Source of the DNA: a bacterium
GTDB lineage: Bacteria > Nitrospinota_A > UBA7883 > JACRGQ01
NCBI GenBank assembly: GCA_021815535.1
Contig: JAKAGL010000143.1
Span: 1 to 6,472, forward strand
Reading direction: 5' to 3'
DNA length: 6,472 bases
Numbering within the stretch: position 1 is the first letter of the stretch; each line of letters opens with the position of its first letter. Positions 1 to 5,694 of the stretch are shown piece by piece. The position numbers and the translations under genes were made by a program. The notes below the pieces were generated by a model. The model had not been told where the DNA came from. It saw only the letters and a program-made list of their open reading frames with translations, and did no database searches.

Positions 1-803
1 CCGATCTAACATCCGCCGCGCTCGGCTTCGGCTTCCGCTGCGGCTTTCTCGGCCTCTTGCACATGGAGATCATTCAGGAGCGGCTGGAGCGGGAATTCAA
101 CATGAACCTCATCACCACATCCCCCACCGTGAGCTACCGCGTGACGGTAACGCCGGGGGATGTGCGGATCATCGATAACCCCAACAGCCTGCCGGAGCAG
201 CACGAGATGATCGAAGAGCCGATCATCCGCGCCACCATCTTCACGCCGGACGAATATCTGGGGCCGATCTTCGCGCTCATCGAGGAAAAACGCGGCGTGC
301 AGGAAAAGCTGGAGTATATCGGCGTCAAGCGCGTCATGGTGGTGGCAATGCTGCCACTGAACGAAGTGGTGCTGGATTTTTTCGACAAGCTCAAGACCGC
401 CACCAAAGGGTACGCCTCGGTTGATTATGAAAACGCGGGGTATCAGCCCGCGCAGCTCGTCAAGATGGACATCCTGGTGAACGGCGACCCGATAGATGCG
501 CTTGGATTCATCGTGCACAAGGACAAGGCGTATAACTTTGGGCGCGATATCGTGAGCAAGATGCGCGAGCTTATTCCGCGCCAGATGTTCGATGTGGCGA
601 TCCAGGCGGCCATCGGCAGCCGCGTTATCTCGCGCGAGACGGTGAAAGCGTTGCGTAAAAACGTGCTCGCCAAGTGCTATGGCGGCGACATCACCCGGAA
701 GCGGAAACTGCTGGAAAAGCAGAAAGAGGGAAAGAAACGGATGAAACAGATCGGCAATGTGGAGATTCCCCAATCCGCGTTCCTCGCGGTGTTGAAACGG
801 TAG
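1..803 (+). CDS. lepA: Elongation factor 4 (LepA), C-terminal part; 5' end outside window
   Basis: EF4 is a ribosome-binding translational GTPase of the EF-G family. The reading frame is open from position 3 to a TAG at 801-803, giving the last 266 or so residues of a protein that is usually about 600 aa; the GTPase domain lies off the left edge. The visible part starts in the highly conserved block ALGFGFRCGFLGLLHMEI, goes through the EF-G-type C-terminal fold (about positions 210-540), and ends in the LepA-specific C-terminal domain with AKCYGGDITRKRKLLEKQK followed by EGKKRMKQIGNVEIPQ. These blocks are diagnostic of LepA rather than EF-G or TypA. The ATG at 57 is an internal methionine (LLHME), not a start. 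lepB1 follows after 7 nt, so the genes are probably co-transcribed. Nothing looks damaged. Identification is secure. Confidence 0.97.
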   Translation, partial: DLTSAALGFGFRCGFLGLLHMEIIQERLEREFNMNLITTSPTVSYRVTVTPGDVRIIDNPNSLPEQHEMIEEPIIRATIFTPDEYLGPIFALIEEKRGVQEKLEYIGVKRVMVVAMLPLNEVVLDFFDKLKTATKGYASVDYENAGYQPAQLVKMDILVNGDPIDALGFIVHKDKAYNFGRDIVSKMRELIPRQMFDVAIQAAIGSRVISRETVKALRKNVLAKCYGGDITRKRKLLEKQKEGKKRMKQIGNVEIPQSAFLAVLKR

Positions 804-810
804 GCCTCGC

Positions 811-1389
811 ATGACCGGTAAAGCGATGCTGTGGGATTACACGAAGGCCATTCTTGCGGCCCTTGTCTTCGCGTTCATCTTCCGCGCCACGGTGGTGGGG
901 GCGTTCGAGATTCCCAGCGGTTCCATGCTTCCCACGCTTCAGATCGGCGACCGTTTGCTGGTCGACAAACTGACCTACCATTTCCGCAAACCGGAGCGGT
1001 TCGAGATATTGGTGTTTGAAGATCCTATGCGCCCCGACCGCGATCTTATCAAGCGCGTTATCGCCCTGCCGGGGGAAACGCTGGAAATCCGCAACCGCGT
1101 GGTGTATGTCAACGGTGCCCCACTGGCGGATAACCTCTACGCGCATCACACAGAGCCCGCCGAAGACCGAGTCATTATGCGAGACGATTTCGGCCCCGTC
1201 ACCGTTCCCCCGGATAACTACTTCATGATGGGTGATAACCGGGAGAACAGCGCCGACAGCCGCGTCTGGGGTTTCTTGGATAAGGATCGGATCATCGGCC
1301 ACGCCTTCATCCTGTACTGGTCGCGCAATACCGACAAGACGTTTCCCGCAGAAATACGTTGGGAGCGGTTTGGGAAGCTGCTGGGCTGA
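811..1389 (+). CDS. lepB: Signal peptidase I, first of two tandem paralogues
   Basis: Signal peptidase I is a membrane-anchored Ser/Lys protease that cuts signal peptides on the outer face of the inner membrane. The 192-aa product has one N-terminal membrane segment (about residues 13-31), the nucleophile motif IPSGSMLPTL with catalytic Ser38, the general-base motif LIKRVIALPGE with Lys81, and the box E motif GDNRENSADSR (141-151). The catalytic pair is therefore present. Two conserved boxes are altered compared with the next gene: box C reads ERFEILVFEDP where RGDIIVFKYP is usual, and box D has ALPGE in place of GLPGD. It is shorter than E. coli LepB (324 aa) but normal for single-anchor family members. 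The start ATG lies 7 nt after the lepA stop, with only a weak GGTAGG before it, consistent with translation coupled to lepA. Family is certain; a specialised substrate range is inference. Confidence 0.95.
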   Translation: MTGKAMLWDYTKAILAALVFAFIFRATVVGAFEIPSGSMLPTLQIGDRLLVDKLTYHFRKPERFEILVFEDPMRPDRDLIKRVIALPGETLEIRNRVVYVNGAPLADNLYAHHTEPAEDRVIMRDDFGPVTVPPDNYFMMGDNRENSADSRVWGFLDKDRIIGHAFILYWSRNTDKTFPAEIRWERFGKLLG

Positions 1390-1398
1390 CGCGGCGTG

Positions 1399-1995
1399 AT
1401 GGAAAACAAAACGATACAACCGGGCGGCAAGGGGATCTTCCGCGAATACATCGAGGCGATACTCGTCGCCCTTATCGCCGCGCTGCTGATCCGCACCTTT
1501 GTCGCGCAGGCGTTCCGCATTCCCAGCGGTTCCATGATCCCCACATTGCTGGTGGGGGACCAACTGCTGGTTGATAAAGTGGCCTATCACTTCCGTTCGC
1601 CGGCGCGGGGCGACATCATTGTTTTCAAATATCCCGGCGACGAGAACCGCGACTTTATCAAAAGGATCATCGGCCTGCCCGGCGATACGGTGGAGGTTCG
1701 CGCGCGGGCGGTTTATATCAACGGCGCGCCCCTGAATGAACCGTACGCATGGCACGACGCGCTCGACGATATGCGGATCGTTCCCCGTGACGATTTCGGG
1801 CCGGTGACAGTGCCGCCCGATAAATATTTCATGATGGGCGACAACCGCGAGAACAGCCAGGACAGCCGCTTTTGGGGATTTTTGGAGCGCGACAAGATCA
1901 TCGGCCGCGCCTTTGTTCTCTATTGGTCACGCGATGGGGAACACATCTTTCCGTTCGGTATCCGCTGGGCGCGCTTCGGCCTGCTTATCGGCTAA
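1399..1995 (+). CDS. lepB: Signal peptidase I, second of two tandem paralogues
   Basis: This 198-aa protein is the more canonical of the two paralogues. It has one membrane segment (about residues 20-38), IPSGSMIPTL with catalytic Ser45, RGDIIVFKYP (box C), FIKRIIGLPGD with catalytic Lys88 (box D), and GDNRENSQDSR at 147-157 (box E). By hand alignment it matches lepB1 at about 112 of 184 positions (near 60%), with few gaps, so the pair arose by duplication followed by long divergence. GTG at 1396 directly precedes ATG at 1399 in frame; I prefer ATG, but GTG would add only one residue. No good Shine-Dalgarno is visible, and the start is 9 nt after the lepB1 stop, so coupling within a lepA-lepB1-lepB2 operon is likely. 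It ends 6 nt before the converging manC stop codon. Confidence 0.96.
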   Translation: MENKTIQPGGKGIFREYIEAILVALIAALLIRTFVAQAFRIPSGSMIPTLLVGDQLLVDKVAYHFRSPARGDIIVFKYPGDENRDFIKRIIGLPGDTVEVRARAVYINGAPLNEPYAWHDALDDMRIVPRDDFGPVTVPPDKYFMMGDNRENSQDSRFWGFLERDKIIGRAFVLYWSRDGEHIFPFGIRWARFGLLIG

Positions 1996-2009
1996 GCCCG
2001 TCTACGGGC
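1996..2009. terminator. Short hairpin between convergent lepB2 and manC
   Basis: GCCCGT and ACGGGC form a six-base inverted repeat with a two-base centre (in practice a 5-bp stem with a 4-nt loop). It fills the 6-nt gap between the stop codons and includes the manC stop at 2002-2004. Only a weak T-containing stretch follows on the plus strand, and none on the minus strand. It could act as a small shared stop for both transcripts, but it is too short to call with confidence. Confidence 0.25.
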
Positions 2010-3429
2010 GTTTGTACTTGTCGTCAAACCGGATGATGTCGTCTTCGCCCAGGTACGCTCCGGACTGTACCTCGATCATCTCCAACAACTCGGCTCCGCG
2101 GTTTTCCAGTCGATGCATCGCGCCGATGGGGATGAAGGTGGATTGGTTCTCCGCCAGGTTGAATACATCGTCGCCGCAGGTCACTTTTGCCGTTCCCTTC
2201 ACCACCACCCAGTGTTCGGCGCGCCGCATATGTTTTTGCAGCGAAAGCGATTGGCCGGGCTTCACCATGATCCGTTTCACCTGATAGCGTTCCCCCGCGT
2301 CGATCACCTGATAGTAGCCCCACGGGCGGAACACCCGCTGATGGCTGATATGCTCTTTCCGTTTTTTTTCCTTCAGCCACTTCACCACGTTGCGTACCTG
2401 GTCGGCACGGTCCTTTTTTGCCACCAGCACGGCATCGGCGGTCTCAACAACGATAACGTCTTCAAGGCCCAGCGCCGCCAGCAGCCGCGTTTCGGACAGC
2501 AGGAGCGAGTTGCGCGTGTCCTTGGCGAACACATCCCCCCACGCGGCGTTTTGATTTTCATCCTTTTCAAGCAGGTTCCAGAGTGCCGGCCACGAGCCGG
2601 CATCCGCCCACCCCGCGTCCAGCGGCAACACGGCGGCCGATCCTCCGCCCAGTTTTTCCATCACGCTTCGGTCGATGGATTCGCTTGGACATTCGCGGAA
2701 TAGCTCTCCGGCGTGGAAGAAAAGGGCATCGCGCATACCTTCCCCGTGTGCTTTCACGGCGCATTCATGAATATCGGGGCGTAGCCGCCGGATCGCCTCC
2801 AGCCACACCGACGCCTTGCAGATATAGATTCCGCTGTTCCAGCAGCAACCGCTGCCGGGCCACTCCCGCGTTCTTTCCAAGCCGGGTTTTTCGATGAACA
2901 GGTCGATTTCGTTCGCCCCGTGTTCTTTGAGGGCAGCCCCCTTTTTGATGTAACCGAATGCCGGTTCCGCCCGCGCTGGTTCCACCCCGAAAGCCACGAT
3001 CATTCCTTTCAGAGCCAGCGGTATCGCGCGCTGGATGGTTTGATGAAGACGGTGCGGCTCGCGGATGACATGGTCTGCGGGGAAAACCCCCATCACCGCG
3101 TCACCGTGCGCGGCGGTGATCTCCAGCGCCGCAAGGGTGAGGGCCGGCGCCGTATTGCGCCCCGCCGGTTCAAGGATGATGGTGCAATCATGGCGGCCGA
3201 CCTCATCCATCTGCACCTTGACCATGAATCGCGATTCGCTCCCGCAGACGATAACCGGCGGATCGATAGCGATGCCTTCCAGGGCAAGCCCGTCCAGGCG
3301 GCACGCGGTTTCCTGCAGAAGCGTTTTTTTGGCGGCAATGGATAGAAGTTGTTTGGGATGCAATTCGCGCGACAGCGGCCACAGCCGCACCCCGTCTCCG
3401 CCTGAAAGGATCACCGGCGCAAAATTCAT
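2002..3429 (-). CDS. manC: Mannose-1-phosphate guanylyltransferase / mannose-6-phosphate isomerase (type II)
   Basis: The 475-aa bifunctional enzyme isomerises fructose-6-P to mannose-6-P and makes GDP-mannose from mannose-1-P and GTP, for surface polysaccharides. The N-terminal nucleotidyltransferase shows GGDGVRLWPLSRELHPKQ (10-27), EPAGRNTAPA (87-96), PADH (117-120), FIEKP (178-182), NSG (198-200) and SIDRSVMEK (251-259). The C-terminal cupin isomerase domain (about 365-475) has RPWGYY, then LSLQKHMRRAEHW (395-407), with the expected metal ligands Gln398, His400, Glu405 and His439, and ends in the usual SGAYLGEDDIIRFDD block. Both halves therefore look active. Length is normal for the AlgA/ManC family. 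The loop has D-G-V where S-G-T is usual. No Shine-Dalgarno precedes the ATG at 3427-3429. No polysaccharide genes adjoin it, so the product polymer cannot be named. Confidence 0.95.
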   Translation of the reverse strand: MNFAPVILSGGDGVRLWPLSRELHPKQLLSIAAKKTLLQETACRLDGLALEGIAIDPPVIVCGSESRFMVKVQMDEVGRHDCTIILEPAGRNTAPALTLAALEITAAHGDAVMGVFPADHVIREPHRLHQTIQRAIPLALKGMIVAFGVEPARAEPAFGYIKKGAALKEHGANEIDLFIEKPGLERTREWPGSGCCWNSGIYICKASVWLEAIRRLRPDIHECAVKAHGEGMRDALFFHAGELFRECPSESIDRSVMEKLGGGSAAVLPLDAGWADAGSWPALWNLLEKDENQNAAWGDVFAKDTRNSLLLSETRLLAALGLEDVIVVETADAVLVAKKDRADQVRNVVKWLKEKKRKEHISHQRVFRPWGYYQVIDAGERYQVKRIMVKPGQSLSLQKHMRRAEHWVVVKGTAKVTCGDDVFNLAENQSTFIPIGAMHRLENRGAELLEMIEVQSGAYLGEDDIIRFDDKYKRP

Positions 3430-3435
3430 TTTCTA

Positions 3436-3441
3436 AATATA
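3436..3441 (-). promoter_or_regulatory. manC: Possible -10 element close to the manC start
   Basis: On the minus strand TATATT lies 6 nt before the manC ATG, and no Shine-Dalgarno is seen between it and the start. If it is a real -10 box, transcription would begin at or next to the ATG, giving a leaderless message. No good -35 sits at 16-18 bp (TTGCTT is present but 22 bp away), so this is weak. Confidence 0.2.
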
Positions 3442-3516
3442 GAACACAACGATGCGGTTAGAGAAGCAATTCTTGAAGGCGCCCGGTTCTTTTCTGCCAT
3501 TGGCCGCAAAAGGCGG

Positions 3517-3524
3517 ATTATAAT
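3517..3524. promoter_or_regulatory. Palindromic ATTATAAT: candidate -10 box for the peroxidase gene
   Basis: The 8-base palindrome ATTATAAT gives a perfect TATAAT on the plus strand (3519-3524), about 70 nt before the peroxidase start, and also on the minus strand (3522-3517), about 90 nt before manC. It sits in the 164-nt divergent intergenic region 3430-3593. No good -35 hexamer lies at 16-18 bp on either strand, so a promoter here would be weak or need an activator. The plus-strand use is the better supported because the gene has a proper leader and ribosome site downstream. Confidence 0.35.
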
Positions 3525-3577
3525 GAAAAAACAATAGTGACGCCGGCCATCCGCCGGTTCCCGCATTACCCTGAATG

Positions 3578-3585
3578 TAAGGAGG
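3578..3585 (+). promoter_or_regulatory. Shine-Dalgarno that fixes the peroxidase start
   Basis: TAAGGAGG stands 8 nt before the ATG at 3594, a near-perfect ribosome site. It favours this start over the in-frame ATG at 3537, which would place an unlikely 19-residue basic and proline-containing stretch before the signal peptide. Confidence 0.85.
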
Positions 3586-3593
3586 CATCAACG

Positions 3594-4649
3594 ATGAAAC
3601 TCTGGCATAAACTCACGTTCGCCATTGCTGTCGCGGCCCTTATCGGAGGGGGCGTTCCTGCCGAAGCGAAAAGGCGCGCGAAGGAAGTTCCATATAGCTG
3701 GGATCTTCCCGCCGGCATCACGTCGGCCGATCTCAAGATCCCCGCCGCCAACCCAATGTCCTATGCGAAGGTGGAACTTGGACGCCTCCTTTATTTTGAC
3801 AAACGCCTTTCCGCCGACGATACGGTCGCCTGCGCCACCTGCCACGCTCCGGAACACGGTTTTACGGATAACGCCCCCGTCTCCACCGGCATCAAGGGGC
3901 AAAAGGGGGGCCGCAGCGCGCCGACGGTCATCAACCGCGCACTTTCCGATGCGCAGTTTTGGGATGGCCGCGCCATCAGCCTCGAGGAACAGGCCAAAGG
4001 CCCCCTCATCAACTCGATTGAAATGGGAATGCCCGACCACGATGCCGTCGTGGCAAAACTGAAAAACATAAAAGGCTACCACCGGCTGTTCGCCCGCGCC
4101 TTCGGCAAGCCGGGCATTATCAATATCGACAAGGTGGCGCAGGCCATTGCCGCTTTCGAACGGACGGTGCTTTCCGGCAACTCGAAATACGACCGGTATC
4201 AGGCAGGCGACAAGAAGGCGATGACCGATGCCGAAGTGCGCGGTATGGCGCTTTTCAATGACAAGGCGCGTTGCGCCACCTGTCACAACGGCGTGAATTT
4301 CACCGATGAGCTTTACCACAACATCGGCGTCGGCATGGACGCGAAAGAGCCGGATGGCGGCCGCCAGAACGCGACGAAGGACGCCGCCGACAGGGGAGCG
4401 TTCAAGACCCCCACCGTGCGCGATATCACCGCCACCGGGCCGTACATGCACAACGGACAGGATAAAACGCTTGAGGAGGTGGTGGCTTTCTACAACAAAG
4501 GGGGTTTCCCGAACCCAAACCTCGATCCGCTGATAGAACCGCTCAACCTCACCGATGCCGAACAACAAGATGTGGTCGCGTTCTTGAAAGCGCTCGACGG
4601 GCAGGGGGGCTGGAAAAACATCAAGGCTCCATCACGGTTCCCGAAGTAA
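3594..4649 (+). CDS. Periplasmic di-haem cytochrome c peroxidase
   Basis: The enzyme reduces H2O2 to water with electrons from a small c-type cytochrome or similar donor in the periplasm. The 351-aa precursor has a signal peptide (basic Met-Lys start, hydrophobic stretch about 8-21, likely cut after AEA at residue 25). Two c-type haem motifs CATCH lie at 80-84 and 227-231, one per cytochrome domain. FWDGR (Trp123) with the following LEEQAKGP block is typical of bacterial peroxidases, and the Trp is probably the one between the haems. The C-terminal block GPYMHNG carries Met285, the expected axial ligand of the high-potential haem, which favours a classical peroxidase over MauG (Tyr ligand there). 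Length fits the family. It has its own ribosome site and terminator, so it appears monocistronic. The electron donor is not encoded nearby. Confidence 0.93.
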   Translation: MKLWHKLTFAIAVAALIGGGVPAEAKRRAKEVPYSWDLPAGITSADLKIPAANPMSYAKVELGRLLYFDKRLSADDTVACATCHAPEHGFTDNAPVSTGIKGQKGGRSAPTVINRALSDAQFWDGRAISLEEQAKGPLINSIEMGMPDHDAVVAKLKNIKGYHRLFARAFGKPGIINIDKVAQAIAAFERTVLSGNSKYDRYQAGDKKAMTDAEVRGMALFNDKARCATCHNGVNFTDELYHNIGVGMDAKEPDGGRQNATKDAADRGAFKTPTVRDITATGPYMHNGQDKTLEEVVAFYNKGGFPNPNLDPLIEPLNLTDAEQQDVVAFLKALDGQGGWKNIKAPSRFPK

Positions 4650-4669
4650 CCTGATCGCCAGGCCGGCGG

Positions 4670-4697
4670 GGCCGGGAGCATGCTCCCGGCCTTTTTT
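4670..4697 (+). terminator. Intrinsic terminator of the peroxidase gene
   Basis: A perfect 22-nt palindrome (4670-4691, arms GGCCGGGAGCA and TGCTCCCGGCC) is followed directly by six T residues (4692-4697), 20 nt after the peroxidase stop codon. This is the classic Rho-independent arrangement on the plus strand. On the minus strand no T run follows, so it would not stop transcription coming from the tail-fibre-like gene. Confidence 0.9.
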
Positions 4698-4704
4698 GCC
4701 GCAT

Positions 4705-4734
4705 GCGCCGCGGAGGATATGGCTGCCGCGGCGC
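4705..4734. repeat. GC-rich inverted repeat
   Basis: GCGCCGCGG (4705-4713) and CCGCGGCGC (4726-4734) form a perfect 9-bp stem around a 12-nt loop. It lies 14 nt past the inferred stop of the minus-strand tail-fibre-like gene. The minus strand then has an A run rather than a T run, so it is not a standard terminator, but it could protect or pause that transcript's 3' end. Confidence 0.5.
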
Positions 4735-4748
4735 CTCACGCGGGAGTG

Positions 4749-5525
4749 TCAGCGCACTCTCCGCACGATGATATTTGCCGAAGCGGTGGCGGTGGCCCCC
4801 CGTCGCCCTCATGTTGGCGTAATAGGTAGCCGCCGCCGAAATGTTTATGTTTTTAAAGATGACCACGGATGATGCGCCCGCCGCGCCCGAAGGCATCCAT
4901 AATTGTGTATCGCCGATCGTACCAGCCCCATTGTTGGCGGTGTCCAGCGATCCCGCGATGGCAGTTACCGATGTCGAGCCGTTGTGGATGATTTTCGCCA
5001 CCACATTCCAGTCGCCCGCGGTCAGCGCAACGCTGGCCACGTTATGATAGCCGCCGTCGGCGGCAACCGAAACGTTGGTGCCGGAACCTGTCACTACCTC
5101 GCCGGCCTTTCCGGCTGCCGCCGCGCTTCCGTCGGTTACGCCGGTGATCACCGCGCCGCCCGCCGTGGAAGATGTTTTTACGCCGGCTATGCTTTCGTTG
5201 CCCGCCGTTCCCACCTTGGCGTTGAGCGATGATTGCAGGCTGGCCACGTCGGCAATGGCGTGGGTGTGCGCCGCGGCGGCTTTTGCGGCAAGGTCGGCGG
5301 CGAGGTTGGTGATATCCGTTTCCGCATGAGTGTGCGTGGCGGCGGCTTTCGACGAGAGGTCCGCGGCAAGGTTCGCCACCTGTGATTGCGCCAGCGTAAC
5401 CGCAGCGGCCCCGCCGCTGGCATGGCTTGCCGCGTGGGCCGCCGCAGATTGCGTGCGATGCGCCGGATCGGGGAGCCGTTGACCACTCTGTCTGCAAAAC
5501 CAATCAATTTTTCGTTTATCATCAT
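4749..5525 (-). pseudogene. Phage-tail-fibre-like protein gene with two apparent single-base frameshifts
   Basis: The best reading starts at ATG 5525 (MMINEKLIGFADRVVNGSP), needs one extra base in the CCCC run at 5470-5473 to continue as DPAHRTQSAAAHAASHASGG, and needs one base fewer in the GGGGGG run at 4796-4801 to end as TGATATASANIIVRRVR with TGA at 4749-4751. The corrected protein would be 258 aa: a HASHASGG segment, 22-residue HTH repeats, then a C-terminal beta-type domain (TAGDWNVVAKI, TYYANMRAT, ending IIVRRVR) like those at the ends of phage tail and tail-fibre proteins. Without correction an uninterrupted frame runs 5616 (TTG) to 4621, but its end turns Arg/Pro-rich and overlaps the converging peroxidase gene by 29 nt, so I doubt it. 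No Shine-Dalgarno precedes ATG 5525. Sequencing or assembly error in homopolymers is as likely as true decay. Function is unknown beyond structural resemblance. Confidence 0.6.
5212..5388 (-). repeat. 22-residue (66-nt) tandem repeat with HTH motif in the tail-fibre-like gene
   Basis: Two full units, QSQVANLAADLSSKAAATHTHA (given here only as its key pattern Q-x-x-V-x-N-L-A-A-D-L-x-x-K-A-A-A-x-HTHA; 5323-5388) and its partner beginning ETDITNLAADLAAK (5257-5322), are followed by a partial third, IADVASLQSSLNAKV (5212-5256). Heptad-like leucines suggest a trimeric coiled coil broken by His-Thr-His. In T4 long tail fibres, HxH motifs bind metal in the trimer; a similar role here is inference. 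Confidence 0.75.
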
Positions 5526-5694
5526 GTAGCGAAAGATAACCGAAAATTGGAAAAGGGGGTATCACATCTGGGGGTTTTGTTGAAAAGGATGCCGTTGATG
5601 CAAAAAGAGGGGCCAATTCATTGCCGGCGGTTTTGCGGTATTTGCCGGATTTGAAAGAATTGCAAGAAGGGGGAATGAGGGGGGAAAAAGCGGA
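5526..5694 (-). terminator. C-rich, G-poor spacer after the kinase gene: candidate Rho-dependent terminator
   Basis: The 169-nt spacer has no gene I can support. Read on the minus strand, the first 48 nt after the kinase stop (5694-5647) are rich in C and T with only two G, including runs of C6 and C5, which is the composition expected of a Rho loading site. No intrinsic hairpin with a T run is seen here. No convincing promoter for the tail-fibre-like gene was found either. The assignment rests on composition only. Confidence 0.3.

Noticed and set aside
6..812. 268-codon minus-strand open frame opposite lepA
   Set aside because: It mirrors the conserved lepA frame and has no independent support.
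691..1755. Long minus-strand open frame (354 codons) antisense to lepB1 and lepB2
   Set aside because: It is opposite two clear signal peptidase genes, has no recognisable domain, and its long length follows from GC-rich codon use. Its internal resemblance between halves merely reflects the lepB duplication.
3537..3593. Upstream in-frame ATG as the peroxidase start
   Set aside because: It lacks a ribosome site and would bury the signal peptide behind 19 unsuitable residues; the ATG at 3594 has a TAAGGAGG 8 nt upstream.
3588..4568. 326-codon minus-strand open frame antisense to the peroxidase
   Set aside because: It lies fully against a gene with two CATCH motifs and a strong ribosome site, and shows no recognisable motif.
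5465..5480. Programmed ribosomal frameshift at the CCCC run
   Set aside because: No X-XXY-YYZ slippery heptamer in the right phase is present, and a second, opposite shift would also be needed at 4796-4801.
4621..5616. Uninterrupted 331-codon frame taken as the tail-fibre-like gene
   Set aside because: It needs a TTG start, its last 60 or so residues are Arg/Pro-rich and unlike the domain before them, and it overlaps the peroxidase 3' end and terminator. The corrected frame gives better ends. I cannot fully exclude it.
5555..5684. G-quadruplex from the plus-strand G5-G6 runs
   Set aside because: The four runs (5555-5559, 5570-5574, 5669-5673, 5679-5684) are split into two pairs almost 100 nt apart, too far for a typical quadruplex.
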